Shown here: positions 38,401 to 50,767 of the stretch, one piece after another
Layout of the letters: every line of letters begins with the position of its first letter
Position numbering within the stretch: the stretch's first letter is position 1
Source of the DNA: Phorcus lineatus
Taxonomy: Eukaryota > Mollusca > Gastropoda > Trochida > Trochidae
DNA: 64,000 nucleotides
Assembly (NCBI GenBank): GCA_921293015.1
Contig: OV121087.1
Span: 10,924,501 to 10,988,500 of the forward strand
Direction: 5' to 3'
The notes under the pieces: model-generated
The model's database searches: none
What the model was told of the DNA's origin: nothing
Seen by the model: only the letters and a program-made list of their open reading frames with translations
Made by a program: the position numbers and the translations under genes

Positions 38401-41400
38401 GTGTGTTGAAAAGACTTGTCAACAGATCGAAATGCGACGCATCCAGTCATTAAAAACTTACATACAGCAAGTGGGGTCTGAGGTATCTTATTTTTAAAGT
38501 GGGGTAATTGGTCGTGTATCAATCTTTCGAATGTTCAAAGTAGTAAAACCAATTTGACGGATTGGCACTGTGATCCTAACCATTGTTTAGCTTGCTAAAA
38601 ATTTGAAGGTGCCAAAATAAGAAAAAATGGGTGTCTCCTTCTAAACCTTTAATAGCTTATTTTAAAGGCGTGTTTGCTTTTCTTTCCTAATGATGTTTTC
38701 CATAAAGCATTGCCATCTACTGATGTTATACATCGTCTAGAAAAAAGTGCTCGCATCATTATCGTATTACTTATTAAACTCATGAGACAGATTAAGCACG
38801 TAATTTTCTAACCTATGTATACTCATGAGATAAAATATTACAAAAATTGCTGCATTCCAAAAGTGTTTTCTCTTACTTGTTTATAGCAGTGCAAATATGT
38901 TATATCATTAATCTTGGTTATTTAAGTTTCATAGCATGAAGAAAATAAAACCGACATTGTTGGGTTATATGGTAAGATATAATCCCATTGGAGTGTTTCA
39001 TGTAATGATATTTATCATACCATACGTTATCTTTAACAGTTTTGGCAGCTCATGGAAGTGACCAGGGGTCAATATTTCGAAAACAACACACACTAGTCAT
39101 ACATTCATGTAATATAATGTACTTAGTATGTATTTTGTTTCATTAAGTTGATATGATAAAAATAAAAAAGATGAAAAAATGTAACACCAACCTGACCAAT
39201 CATAGCACTTTAAAAAGCAATATAAGGTATAATTCAACATTTTCAGCAGGTATTTAGAGCTCCGTTTGAATGATTCAAACGTATTCATGTGGTGACATAA
39301 TATTTTTTCATGGATTAACCTCTCCATAACATGTCACCAACTCGCGCGGTTTGATTGGTTTTCGAAGCGTACTTTGAGATTTTAAACAATCAATGAAATA
39401 GCTCAATGGTATAGCGTGAAAAAAGTTCTCTTGCTATTTATGAAGACAATTATTATTCAAGAATGTGTTCACCATTAATAACATTGTTATTTTAAAAGGA
39501 CGTGTTTCTTCTGCTTAAATGTTTAATCGATATTTGAAAACGTTCCGCAATTGTCACTTAATTCAAGTGGTCATTGAAATAAATTAACACGGAGATTGCA
39601 AAGACGAAAACGCACACAGTAGTATTCTCTTACTTACTAAATAGGAGAAAAGAGGGAATATATTACCTCTATGTTCAGCCATTATCAAGGAAAATTTCTT
39701 CACCCTGATGAATGGTGAATTATATTGTATGTAATTGTATCGCTTCATCGTAACGGACGCATGTGATATGACACATAAAATTATTTATTAAACAACTTTT
39801 CCCCTAAGGTAAGGTAACCGTGTGAAAATATATACGTTTGTAGAAGAATGTAATAGTCAAAATATAACTTATTTGTTTTCATAGTTTCTTGATCGATTTA
39901 GCATTTAATCAGTTCATGTTGAATAGCATGAATCAAGTAACAGTAGTTAGTAATAACGTTATTTTCATATTGTTCTTGTGCAACAACCAGCATGTACATT
40001 TATTAGTTTCGAATATTTGTCATACAGTGTAAGTTGTCAACACTCCTTGGAACTTTATATAAAGCTCATTGGAATAAGAGAATAACAAAAAGGACTAAAT
40101 CGTCATCAATTCCGTTGTCAAATGAGTAAAATCTACTCTTTCGTGATCAGTATGCTCACTTCACTTGCTCAGCCGCCTGAAATTGGTATTCATGAAAAGA
40201 ACAGAACCATTATCGCTCTCATGTCATTGCATATATATTTGGATAAAGCTTTAAACTATTATATTTACTTATTTCAACTGTGGCAATAATTAGAACTATA
40301 TATGAACGTGCAGCTAGTGTTGCCTCCAAAAAATATGTTTATATGTAAAGTCGATTCCCCCCTATGAACGTGCGCTTTCAAACCGTTGTTGAGAGGGAAG
40401 CCTCTGATAGAATGAGTTTGAATCCCGCTTAAGTAAATTGTAAAACTTTTATTCCTTTGGAAAAGGTCGATTCAATCAGACTTGAGGGGCATTTTTTATA
40501 TCGATCCGAATACACCATTGAGTTACAACTATTGCATTTGTACAAAAGTTGCATACCTACAATTTTACTGACATTGCCAATACAGTGATTTGTTTCAGCT
40601 ACACCTGAAACTAGGAAGCAAGGAGACCAGCTGTGTGACAAAGAGGGTGAGTTAATCAGCGTTGTGTTTTTCCGAAATGTGAATGTGAACAATTAAAAAA
40701 AAAGTACCGACTTCTCAACTATTTCAGGAAATATCCAACTAAAATAATTACAGATTATTTGACCAGAGCAGAAAAACCTTTAAACATGTGTGTAGAATCA
40801 AACAAAGGGTGTTTAGAGAAAACATGACAAAGACACATACTAAAGGATCTGTATCAAAAGATCAAAATGAATTCTGGATAACGATTATTAATAAGAGAAT
40901 CGATGATCATGTTGAAAGTGTTGGACTAATTGGTGAATATCAAGGTGGTGTAAAAAAAAACCCAACATCCTACGATAGATTATATATTCACTCTGCAAGC
41001 CATAATTGAAAAAACCCACTAGAAAACAAGATAAATTCTATTGCGCATTAATTAGTTGATTAAAAAAGGCGTTCGTCATGGTTAATAGGACAAGGCTTCT
41101 CTATCTTCTTTTGAATAATGGGATACATGGACACTTTTAAAGTTCTACAAGATTTGTATAAAAAGGTGAAATCTGCAGTCGTAATACAACGTACAACGTA
41201 CGAAACTGTCTGTTATTTCAACTCCTCTACAGGAGTAAGACAGGGATGTGCACTTGGTCCGCTGTTGTTTTCCATTTTTATCAAGGAGCTGACCGAAGTG
41301 AAGTTTTTGATAATGGAATATTTTTATCAGAGGATATGTATTATATTTTGTCTTTACTCTTTGCGGATGATTTAGTTTTTTAACTTACAGATAAAGACTT

Positions 41401-44400
41401 GCTACAATTTTATTCCACAATAAAAAAAACATCATTTACTTCTGAAATGTGTGTATACATATCGGGCGGATCCGCAGTTGGGATGATACATATGTATCAT
41501 CCCAACTTGGAATTTCAATTTTAATGTTGAATTTAGTAATAACATGATAACATGTATAATTTAGATAAGCGCTTTAAGGCCCTCGAAAGATATTTTGATT
41601 TTATGTTGATTTTCATGACTTATTGGCTATATCTATCTCTCATCGCATACGAGTCTTTCATCATAGTACAAATACGATTTCAAAAGTAATTCTTATACAA
41701 AATCTTATAAATTTTTCATTATATTCTTAAAAATGTTTAATTGTGACAACATGTTAAGCAAATAAAAAAAAGAAATATACACTCAAAACCCACTCTTAGT
41801 GAATACCAAGAATGCTAATGCCTTCTAATCAGTTCAAATTCTTACACATAAACCGTTCCGTTAAGCATGATTTCAATGTACTCATTGTGTTTGATGATGA
41901 TGATGATGAGATTGGAGATTTTACAAGCGCTTCCAGCACAGCTGATTTCGCACTTGTGTCCGTTAGGACCTTTTGTAAAGTTCCGAAATTGTTTAAAGAG
42001 TGGTAAATTTTGAGCCAAGTGCCAAAAGGGGTAATTTTGAAATTTTGAAATATGGAATTATATATTTAGTAGAGAGGGGTAGAAGGAAGGGGGCTGGGGA
42101 TGGGGGAGGGTGCAGGAGGGTGGGGGGTTAATTTATGGTATATGATTGTGAGGTATTTAGATACGAGCCAGAAGGCCCGTATCTTTGATGTATTTGCCTA
42201 GAGCATGGAATATTTGTGGTTTGTTGTGTGGGTTGAGGATGTGTTGGATGTTGTGTTGGTTGATGTTGTGTTGTGAGAGAGTGGTGTTTAGGGTTTTGCG
42301 ATGTGTATTGTAGTGTGCACATTGTGTGAGTATATGGGTGATTGTTTCTGTTTGTTTGCAGTGTGGACATGTGGGATGCTTGTGTCTGGTCTGTTGTGTT
42401 TTTGCGTTTAGTTGTATGTGTCCTGTTTGTAGTTTAGTGATTGCCCTATCTATATTGGTGTTTTTGCTGTATGTTTTGAATTTAGTGAGTGGTTTGGGGA
42501 GAAGGGTTTTGGTATGTTTAACAATAGTAGAATTAGTGTATTGTTTATGCCATACGGCCCTGATGTGTAGTTTAGCGAGGTTTTTAACCTCTTGTTTAGA
42601 GTGTGGGAGTGGATGTGTAATGGTATTTAGTTTTAGGCCCTCTTTTGATGCTCTGTCGGCTATTTCGTTGCCGAAAACGCCGACGTGAGCAGGAACCCAG
42701 AGCAGTTTTATGGTTTTACCCTGATGGTTAAGTAGTTGTATAGTGTGTAGTATTTGGGATATTATGCCAGCGCGGTTTTTGGTAGATTTAGATTTAAGTG
42801 CTTCCAGCCCACTAAGTGAGTCTGAAAGGATTAAAATTTTAGGATGGTTGAGTATTATTGGATTTTGAAGAGCTGCCAAAATAGCCATAAGTTCCGCCGT
42901 GAAGACGGATTGGTCATTAGGCAGCTTGTGTGATGTGGGTGTGTGGTGTGTGTTCTGTATGTGGTAGCCGAAGGCTGTGGTGCGTGCCTCAGGATCTTTG
43001 GATCCGTCGGTGTATATGTGGCACCAATCGTGCCAGTTGTCTTGTATGTATTGAAGTGTAGTTTATTTAGCATGTAGTGGGTTGTGTTTGCTTGTGATTT
43101 TGGTGAGATGCAGGTTAATGCGGGGTGGGGGGAGTTGAGGTGTGAAGTATTGTAGGATGTTGTTTTGTGGGAGTGAGATGTGGTTGAGGTTTGCTTGGTT
43201 GATGAGGTTTGTGATGCGTAGAGATATTGGAGATGTGAGAGGGTATTTGTTTGCCAATGCCGTTTTGCGTTTAGATAGTTTAGAGTTTAAGAGATTGGAG
43301 ATTAGTGTATCCTCCGAAGAAGCGGCCCAGAAGTTTAAGGTGAGTTGGTCCCTTCTGCGTTTGAGGGGTATTTCACCAGTTAGGGCTTGAAGCGCTTCTA
43401 GGGAGGTCCCGTGTTGTGTGCGTGTTGCTAGTTTAAGTGATTGGTATTGTATAGAATTAAGTTTAGCAGTAAGTTTGGTGTTGAGAGTATTATAAATGGG
43501 GGTGCCGTAGTCCAATTTGGACCTAATAAGTGATATATATAGGTTGATTAAGGTTTGCTTATTTGCACCCCAGCTTGTGCTGGAGGTGGCACGCAGGACA
43601 TTAAGGTCCTTTGTGCACCAAGTGATTAGATCTTTGACGTGGGCATCCCATGAGAGATGTTCGTCAAAGATTAGCCCTAGAAATTTGGTTTGTTTTAGGA
43701 AATTTATTTTGTTATTTTTAAGATATAAGCTTGGGGAAATAGGGCGCATTTTTTTATGTTTAAATACTACTCCAGTGGTTTTTTCCGCGTTTAGTTTAAA
43801 TCCCCATCGGTCGGCCCATTGGTCGACCTTATTTAATGCGGACTGGAGTAGTTTTGTAGAAGTTTTAATGTTATTACAACGGACCCAGAGGGCACCGTCG
43901 TCTGCAAATTTGGAAGTATTTACTTTACTGGAGATTCCCTCGAAGAGGTCGTCTACCATAATATTAAATAGAGTAGGGCTAAGGATGCTGCCATTTTCGA
44001 GGGGGAAATTTTCTGAAAGTTGGTTGTCGACCCCGACAGTTATTTGCCTATTGTGTAGGAAATCCTGGATGAAATTAATTATGTTGCCATTTAGGCCTTT
44101 ATTTAGGAGTTTATGGATGAGGCCGTTATGCCACACCATATCAAAAGCTTTGGAAAAATCCAGGAAGATTGCTAATGTGTAATGTTTGTGTAATTGCCCG
44201 GTTTTTATTTCTTGCTCGAGGCAAGCAAGATTGTTTAGGGTAGAGCGACCTGGAGTGAAGCCACTCTGGTCCTCATTTAATGGATTAATTTTTAGGTGGT
44301 GCTGTAGGCGATTTTTTACCATCGCTTCCATTACCTTACATAGATAAGAGGTTAGAGAGATAGGCCTATAGGAATTTGGATCCCCAGAGGGTTTATTTGG

Positions 44401-47400
44401 TTTAGGGATTGGTATGATTAGTGCTTCCTTCCAGGAGGAGGGAAGTGTGCCTAATTGCCATATGAGGTTATAGAGGTTAAGAAGTATGTTGGTGGTATTT
44501 GGAGGTAGCTTCTTGATTAGTTGGTAGGAAGTATGGTCCAGGCCAGGAGCCGTACCCTTTTTCCTATTATTTAGAACAAATTGAAGCTCCTCCATTGTGA
44601 ATGGTTGGTTGATGGGTTGGTTGTTGTTTTGTTGTTTAGGTGGTAAAGGGAAATTTTGCTTGTTTTGTTGGAATTTTGGCGTGTTGTTGTTGTTGCTACT
44701 AGCATTAGCAAACTGCTTTGCGAGAGCGTTTGCCTTTGCTTTAGGTGAGGGGTGGTTATTTATAGGTGGGAGTTTACTTCTGCGTTTGCCGCCACGAATG
44801 ACTCGGAGCTTATTCCAAACTTGTTTAGAGTTTGTTTTACCATACAGCTCCTCACAGAAGTTTTCCCAATGTTGTTTCTTTGTTTCTTTAATGAGTGTTT
44901 GAACTGCATTTTTGAGGTGTTTTGCATGTGGTAGGTGAGAAATGTCGCGTTTTGCTTTGTTAAAAGCTGTTTTGCGGAGTTTGCGCGCTGTTTTTATTTC
45001 CTCGGTCCACCAGGGTACTGAGGCTTTATAGGGTTTAGGATTAGTTAATGGAATAGATTGTTTTGCAGCTTTTATAATAGCTTGTGTGAATTTGTCGCAA
45101 AAAATTTGGGGGTCGTTATTTTCAAGGTTTGCTGGTTTTAGGAGTTCACAAAGATTTTGGAATTTATCCCAGTCAGCCTTGTTGTAGGAGAATTTAGGAT
45201 TTTGGGGGCAATTTTGATCCTGAGTTTTATTTGGAAGGAAGGGGTTTAGAGTGATATAAATAGGGAAATGATCACTTCCCCACGGATCATCGAAGATCGC
45301 CCATTCGATCTGGCTAGCAATGCCTGGGGTGCTGATCGTTAAATCGATTGAGGACATTCCTTGATGTCCCCAAGCGTACCTAGTTGGAGTGTTTTGATTA
45401 TGTAGCACATAATCATTATTTATGATCCAGTCGGCGATTAGTTCTCCGCTGGCATCGGCCTTATCTTTACAGCCCCAGGAGGGGTGATGGGAGTTAAAAT
45501 CGCCCAAAAAGATTGTGTGATTAGGGGATAAATTTTGTAGGACCAGAAGGTCCTCTCTTTGAAATTTTTGAGTAACCCTATGATAGATATTATAAATAGT
45601 TAGATTTTGGTTTTTATGTGTTATAGTTATGGCTTGTGCCTCTAAGTTAGGAGTATTTACCGGAAAGTTATTATAATTTAAATCTTCCTGGATAAAAATT
45701 GCTAGACCTCCATGTGCTCGACCAGGATTGGTTTTGGGCCGGTCGTGTCGTAGCGTTTTATACCCAGGAATGTTATATTTAGAGCGAGGGCCGAAATGGG
45801 TTTCCTGGATGGTTATGATTTGGGGGTTAAGTTTTTGGAGTTTGATTAGAGCTTTAAGCTCGTGGCCGTGAGCCGAAAGGCCGCAAGCATTCCACTGTAG
45901 AATTTGCATAATGAGAAAAATTAATAGTGGAGTAAATGGGAAAAGAGAAATAGGTTTTAGCTGCATGTTTGGTTTATTTAGAATTGTAAGTGGAGAAGTG
46001 TTGGTTTAGGTTTTAAATCCTGGAGGAGATCCTCCAAGAGTTGGTTAAATTTATTTAGGGAGATGGTGATGAATTTGGATTTTTTAGCCAGTTTGTAGAT
46101 TTTTTGTGGGGTTGGGTTGCGGATGGTGAGTGCTGCTGCAATGAATGTTGCGATTGCAAGATTTTGAGGGATTTTAGTTTTTGGGCTGTTAGGATTTACC
46201 TTGCCCGTTGGAAGATGAGGTTTAGATTTAGCAAAAAGAGTTTTAGGTTTGGTTTGGGAGCTTTGAGCGGATGGAGTTGATGGGATGAAAGGGGTGGGGC
46301 GGGGACGAGAGGGTGGAGCTTTGGGCCTTACACTTTTTCGGGGTTTGCTGGGCTGGGTTTGGGCGGTTTGGGGTATAGCTGTAAGGGCGGGGTCAGGCTG
46401 GGTGGGTTGGGTAGTGGCAGAGTCCATAGGCTCTTCCTGGGTGGGGGCTACCTCTGTTACTGAGATAGATGTGCAGCGGCGTTTGGAAGGGGTGGGGCCT
46501 GAAGTAGATGGGGTGGGTTGGATGTGAGAGGTTGCTTGAGGGGGAGGTGGCATAAGGGTGGTTGGGGTTGGGTCGGCGGGTATAGGATCACCCCATACAG
46601 AGTGGGAAGGAAGGGCTGATCCTGTGGGGGCTGGGGCTGGAGGTTTAGCTGGGGTAGGTTTAGGTGGTGGGTTTTCCCGCCTAGTGCGGGGGTTGTAGTT
46701 TGGAAAGAGTTTATGGTTTAAGGTTTTATGTTTATGTTGTTTGTTGGGGCAAGCAAAGGAGACGGAGGTGTGTCCATCCACGTTACAGTGAATACAGTGA
46801 GGCTCACAGGTGTCCCTGTGGCACTCACTCTGTCCGCATGTAGCACACCTCTTATTTCCCCTGCATTGCGCCGCTGTGTGATTGTATTTTAAGCAATTGC
46901 TGCATTGAATTACGCGTTTGGCAGTAGGCCGAACGTCGCGTGCTTGAGCGCCAAAAATGATGGAAGAAGGGAGATTAGGTGTATTAAAATAAAGAGTCAC
47001 GGTTTTGAGTGGGATTATTTTGCTACCGTCAGAGGATTTTGCGGTATGGCGCTGGGCCTTTATGGTTTGGGGTTGGTTAAGTTTATTTGCCTCTGAGCGG
47101 TAGTATTGAAGAGCTTCGTCATCCTCATAAGGAGGGAAGACGATGGTCCCCCGTGACTCTGTTTCCCATAGGGGAGTTTGGAATAATACATTGAAGGATA
47201 AAATGGTTTTAAATGTTTTGGCGTCTTTGGCCGAAATAGAGTTGAGAAATTGAATTTGGAAGCCAGTTCCTGACGGTTTAATATGTTTGATTTTGATGCC
47301 ATGGCTAGTAAGGAAGGTGCCCACTCTGTCACGGGTAAGTTCCCTTGATAGGCGGATTTCCTTAGAGGCGGCAAACAAAAGCAATGTAACGGGTGTAAGT

Positions 47401-50400
47401 AGATTTTGAGGTGAGTTTTGTTTAGATGGTGTTGATTGGTGAGCTGTGTTTTTAGGTGGTGTTGTTTGAAGAGATGTTTTAGGTGATTGGTGAGGTGAGC
47501 CTGATTGGGGAGAATGGGCGCGCTTGCGCTTAGTTAGGGGTGTTTGAAAGTTGCCTACTGGGTTTTGATGAGATAAAGGAGATGTAGGAGGAAATTCCTC
47601 GTTTGAATTTAGATTTAGTAGGTTTTGAGGTTTTGGAGATGTTGAGGTTTGATGGAGGAAGTGAGGCGTTGTTTGGGCATTTTGATTAGAGTTGTCGGTT
47701 GGGGACAATTTGGAAGAGTTTAGGTTTTGTATTTTACAATTTAATTCTTCAAAAATGGATGCCTCTGTGGAAAGTGCTGTAGATGAATTGGCTGCGTTTG
47801 CCATTATTTAGATGTAGTGGTATTTAGAAAATTTAGAGTTTTAAATTAAAAAAGATGGAAATACCTTTCCTTAAAGTGTGGGAAGGAGGACCCGTTGGAC
47901 GTCCTGTCTGAAGCTGTAGTTTCCGGGAGACTGGCGAGCTGCAAGAGCAGGAGCGCTGTGGAGGTGTCTTCAGCTTGAGAGTCAAGACCGAACTGTTGTG
48001 TTTGATAGTCGAATCTAAGACTTTATGTTTCTTAAACATAATTCACAAACACTAACCTATTAGTGGTGTTCCGTCAATGCTTATAAGATGTCCAGTAAAT
48101 AAATCCAGTTATGCCTCCTCCTATTTCCGATCGAACATGATCTGATCAGTGTCGTGGTGCAAATGGCAAACATACCTGCTTGGTAGTTCAGAGAAGGGTG
48201 TGGGGGTGGGTGGAGGGGGGAGAGGGGTCCGAAAGAAGATGTTTTGGTAAACATCCGGTTCGGTTATGACAGTAATACCTGTGTGTCACCTTCCAATTAG
48301 TGACAAGAATGGGTACCAATTGTACATGAGCATGCTTGTAACACTGAGGTACACGCCGAGCGTTTGTTGTTTTAGTCAATGATTATCATTCTTATTTATC
48401 AAGGCATTGGCCCCTATCGGCAAAATCACTGATAGGAAGAAGACGTGATCAAATGATTATGTTTATTGTTATTGTATTGTTATTCAACGAAAGTTTTTTG
48501 GCCAAACTGAATATATTCAAAATATTTTTTTCATAAACAGAACGATTATCATGAAAAGTAACCAAAATGAAATCTAACATCATTAGAAATACAATGTTTC
48601 AACTCATTTCTTATCCATACTACAAGAAGATTATAAACGGAGTTTGTTGACTTTGAGCTCATTAATAGACTTTGTTTACCTTCACAAGATTTTTTGACAC
48701 AAACCAGGGTACCAGTTAAGTAAAATTATTTTTTTTCTACTTTACCCGAGGTAACATATGATTTCGATCAGTATGAAAAGGTTGTCTATCTAGGCTTGTT
48801 AGAAGCGTCGAATTGAGAGAATTGTTGTGTGTTGTTACTGCTGATAAGTTGATCAACTAAGTCAAATAAGATGAGTAGGTGAGAGAGAAGAATTACATTT
48901 CAGTGTAATATTGTTGTTTTACAGCTGAAAGTTTACTTTACTAATCGTTTTGTTATCTTAAATATGCTACTTCACATGTCCCCCCGAAAAAAGGCATTAG
49001 GTTTCTAAATACACATCAACGAAGTTTTATTGATATACTAACAATTATCGAGTTATTTTGTGCTGACATACATGTTCAAATGTGTTATCTTCAGAGGACT
49101 GAATGATTCATATTGTTATTGCTTATACAAATTTGATATAGAAACTGTCATTTCTTATACAAATTTGATATAGAAACTGTCATTGCTTATTGTAAAATAT
49201 TATCATATTTCATTGTATGAGAATGTGCAATATATGTAATCATATAATGGTTAGTAAGTATAATACTATGATTTAAACAGTATTTTATTTCCATAAAACA
49301 TGTGCTACACAAACTTCAGAATATATATACAAAAAGGATGAACAAACAGGCAGCAAATGCCTATATAAATTCTTTTCCTGACACAAACATAACATGATTA
49401 AGATATCAAGTACATTGATGGAAATATACATTTGCAATTATTAATACTAAACTCAAATTTATATTAAGCTTTATCTACCTTACATTTGGTACAAATTTTA
49501 GGAAAGAGCTTTAAAAATCGTTTGGTATCATTTATGAAATGATCAACAGATATTATTAGGAATTCGTCAACACTCTGTGACAAAGATTTGTCGCCGTTAA
49601 GATAGATTTTAGTATATTGATATGATTTACTAGGGAATATTCAAGCCCTAAGTTGGCACTAGTGGAAAATATCTAAAATGTTGGGGAACCAGACTTTGAT
49701 AATAGGAACTTTTAATTTTTTTTACCTTTGATACAATCAACCAAGTCGCCAAGGAGATAAACAAGATAATAATTTGTTAAAACAACATGGGCTTATGGTG
49801 TCTCCATATGTTGTTTTAGCCTAACACTACCTACGGTGGGCAAATTGGTGCCCAATCATTCGTAAGCAACGTGAATCTCCACACTTTGATACTTTCGGAA
49901 TAATCTCAGCTGAGTCAAATCTAGAAGTAGTCAAAATTTTGCGTAAGTTTTTGGGTTGCTTACGGCTGTTTATTAAATTGCATTTATCGACAATCTTTTT
50001 CATTTTTTGACTAGGACTTAAAATAGGAAGATAACGTTTCACGATAGACATAACATTATCATGATTGGGGTTAAAAGTGGATACAAGATTAAGATTATTT
50101 TGAGTATCGATGTTCTTTTCCACTTTAGATCTCAGTTGTTGCTGGTCCGTATTCAAAGCTTTTGATATACTATCACTTATCAACTATGCTTCTCGTGTGA
50201 AAGTATTATTGAAGGATGTTCCATACATATTTCACCAAAGGATACATTTGTTGTTAAACAAAACATGAATTGTGACACCAAAAATGTTATCTATGTAATC
50301 ATATGTGCTGGATGTAATGAGAAATATATCGGGAAAACAGAGCAAAAATTAAAGAGGAGAATGAACCTTCATCGATCCCACATTAACCAGCCCCGAAATC

Positions 50401-50733
50401 GAACTATCCCTCTCAGTGAACATTTAGAAAAATGTGGTAATGGCAGGTTCAAGGTTTTCCCGATATATAAACTCAATTATAACAATGATAATGATTTACT
50501 TTTGAAAGAATCATATTTCATCCGTAAATACGCGCCAAAATTAAATGGCAAAACATAATGTTGCTTACAATACAATTTGTTGTTGTCAAATTCATTATGA
50601 CGTCATTAGTTCCTGTGTGACGTCATAGTATTATGTACGTAGTGTCAGTTACTGCATTAAACGGCCTGATGAAGCAGGTACATTCGTACCTGCTGAAAAC
50701 GTTTGCCAAATGTAATTCAACTTCATCTTCTTC

Positions 50734-50767
<34 letters not shown>

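Larger units (their letters stand above)
42128..48060 (-). mobile_element. Near full-length I-group LINE in PVF-B intron 3
   Basis: The element comprises a 5' leader upstream of 47804, ORF1, ORF2 and a short 3' end below 42157. It is inserted antisense to PVF-B. G-rich tracts on the plus strand near 42090-42130 and 48195-48235 lie close to the two ends, but exact boundaries and a target-site duplication could not be fixed by eye. Two long ORFs with a single stop indicate a recent insertion. Confidence 0.85.

Noticed and set aside
42326-47096. Several plus-strand open frames of 80-220 codons
   Set aside because: They are antisense shadows of the I-type LINE ORFs, which carry all recognisable motifs on the minus strand.
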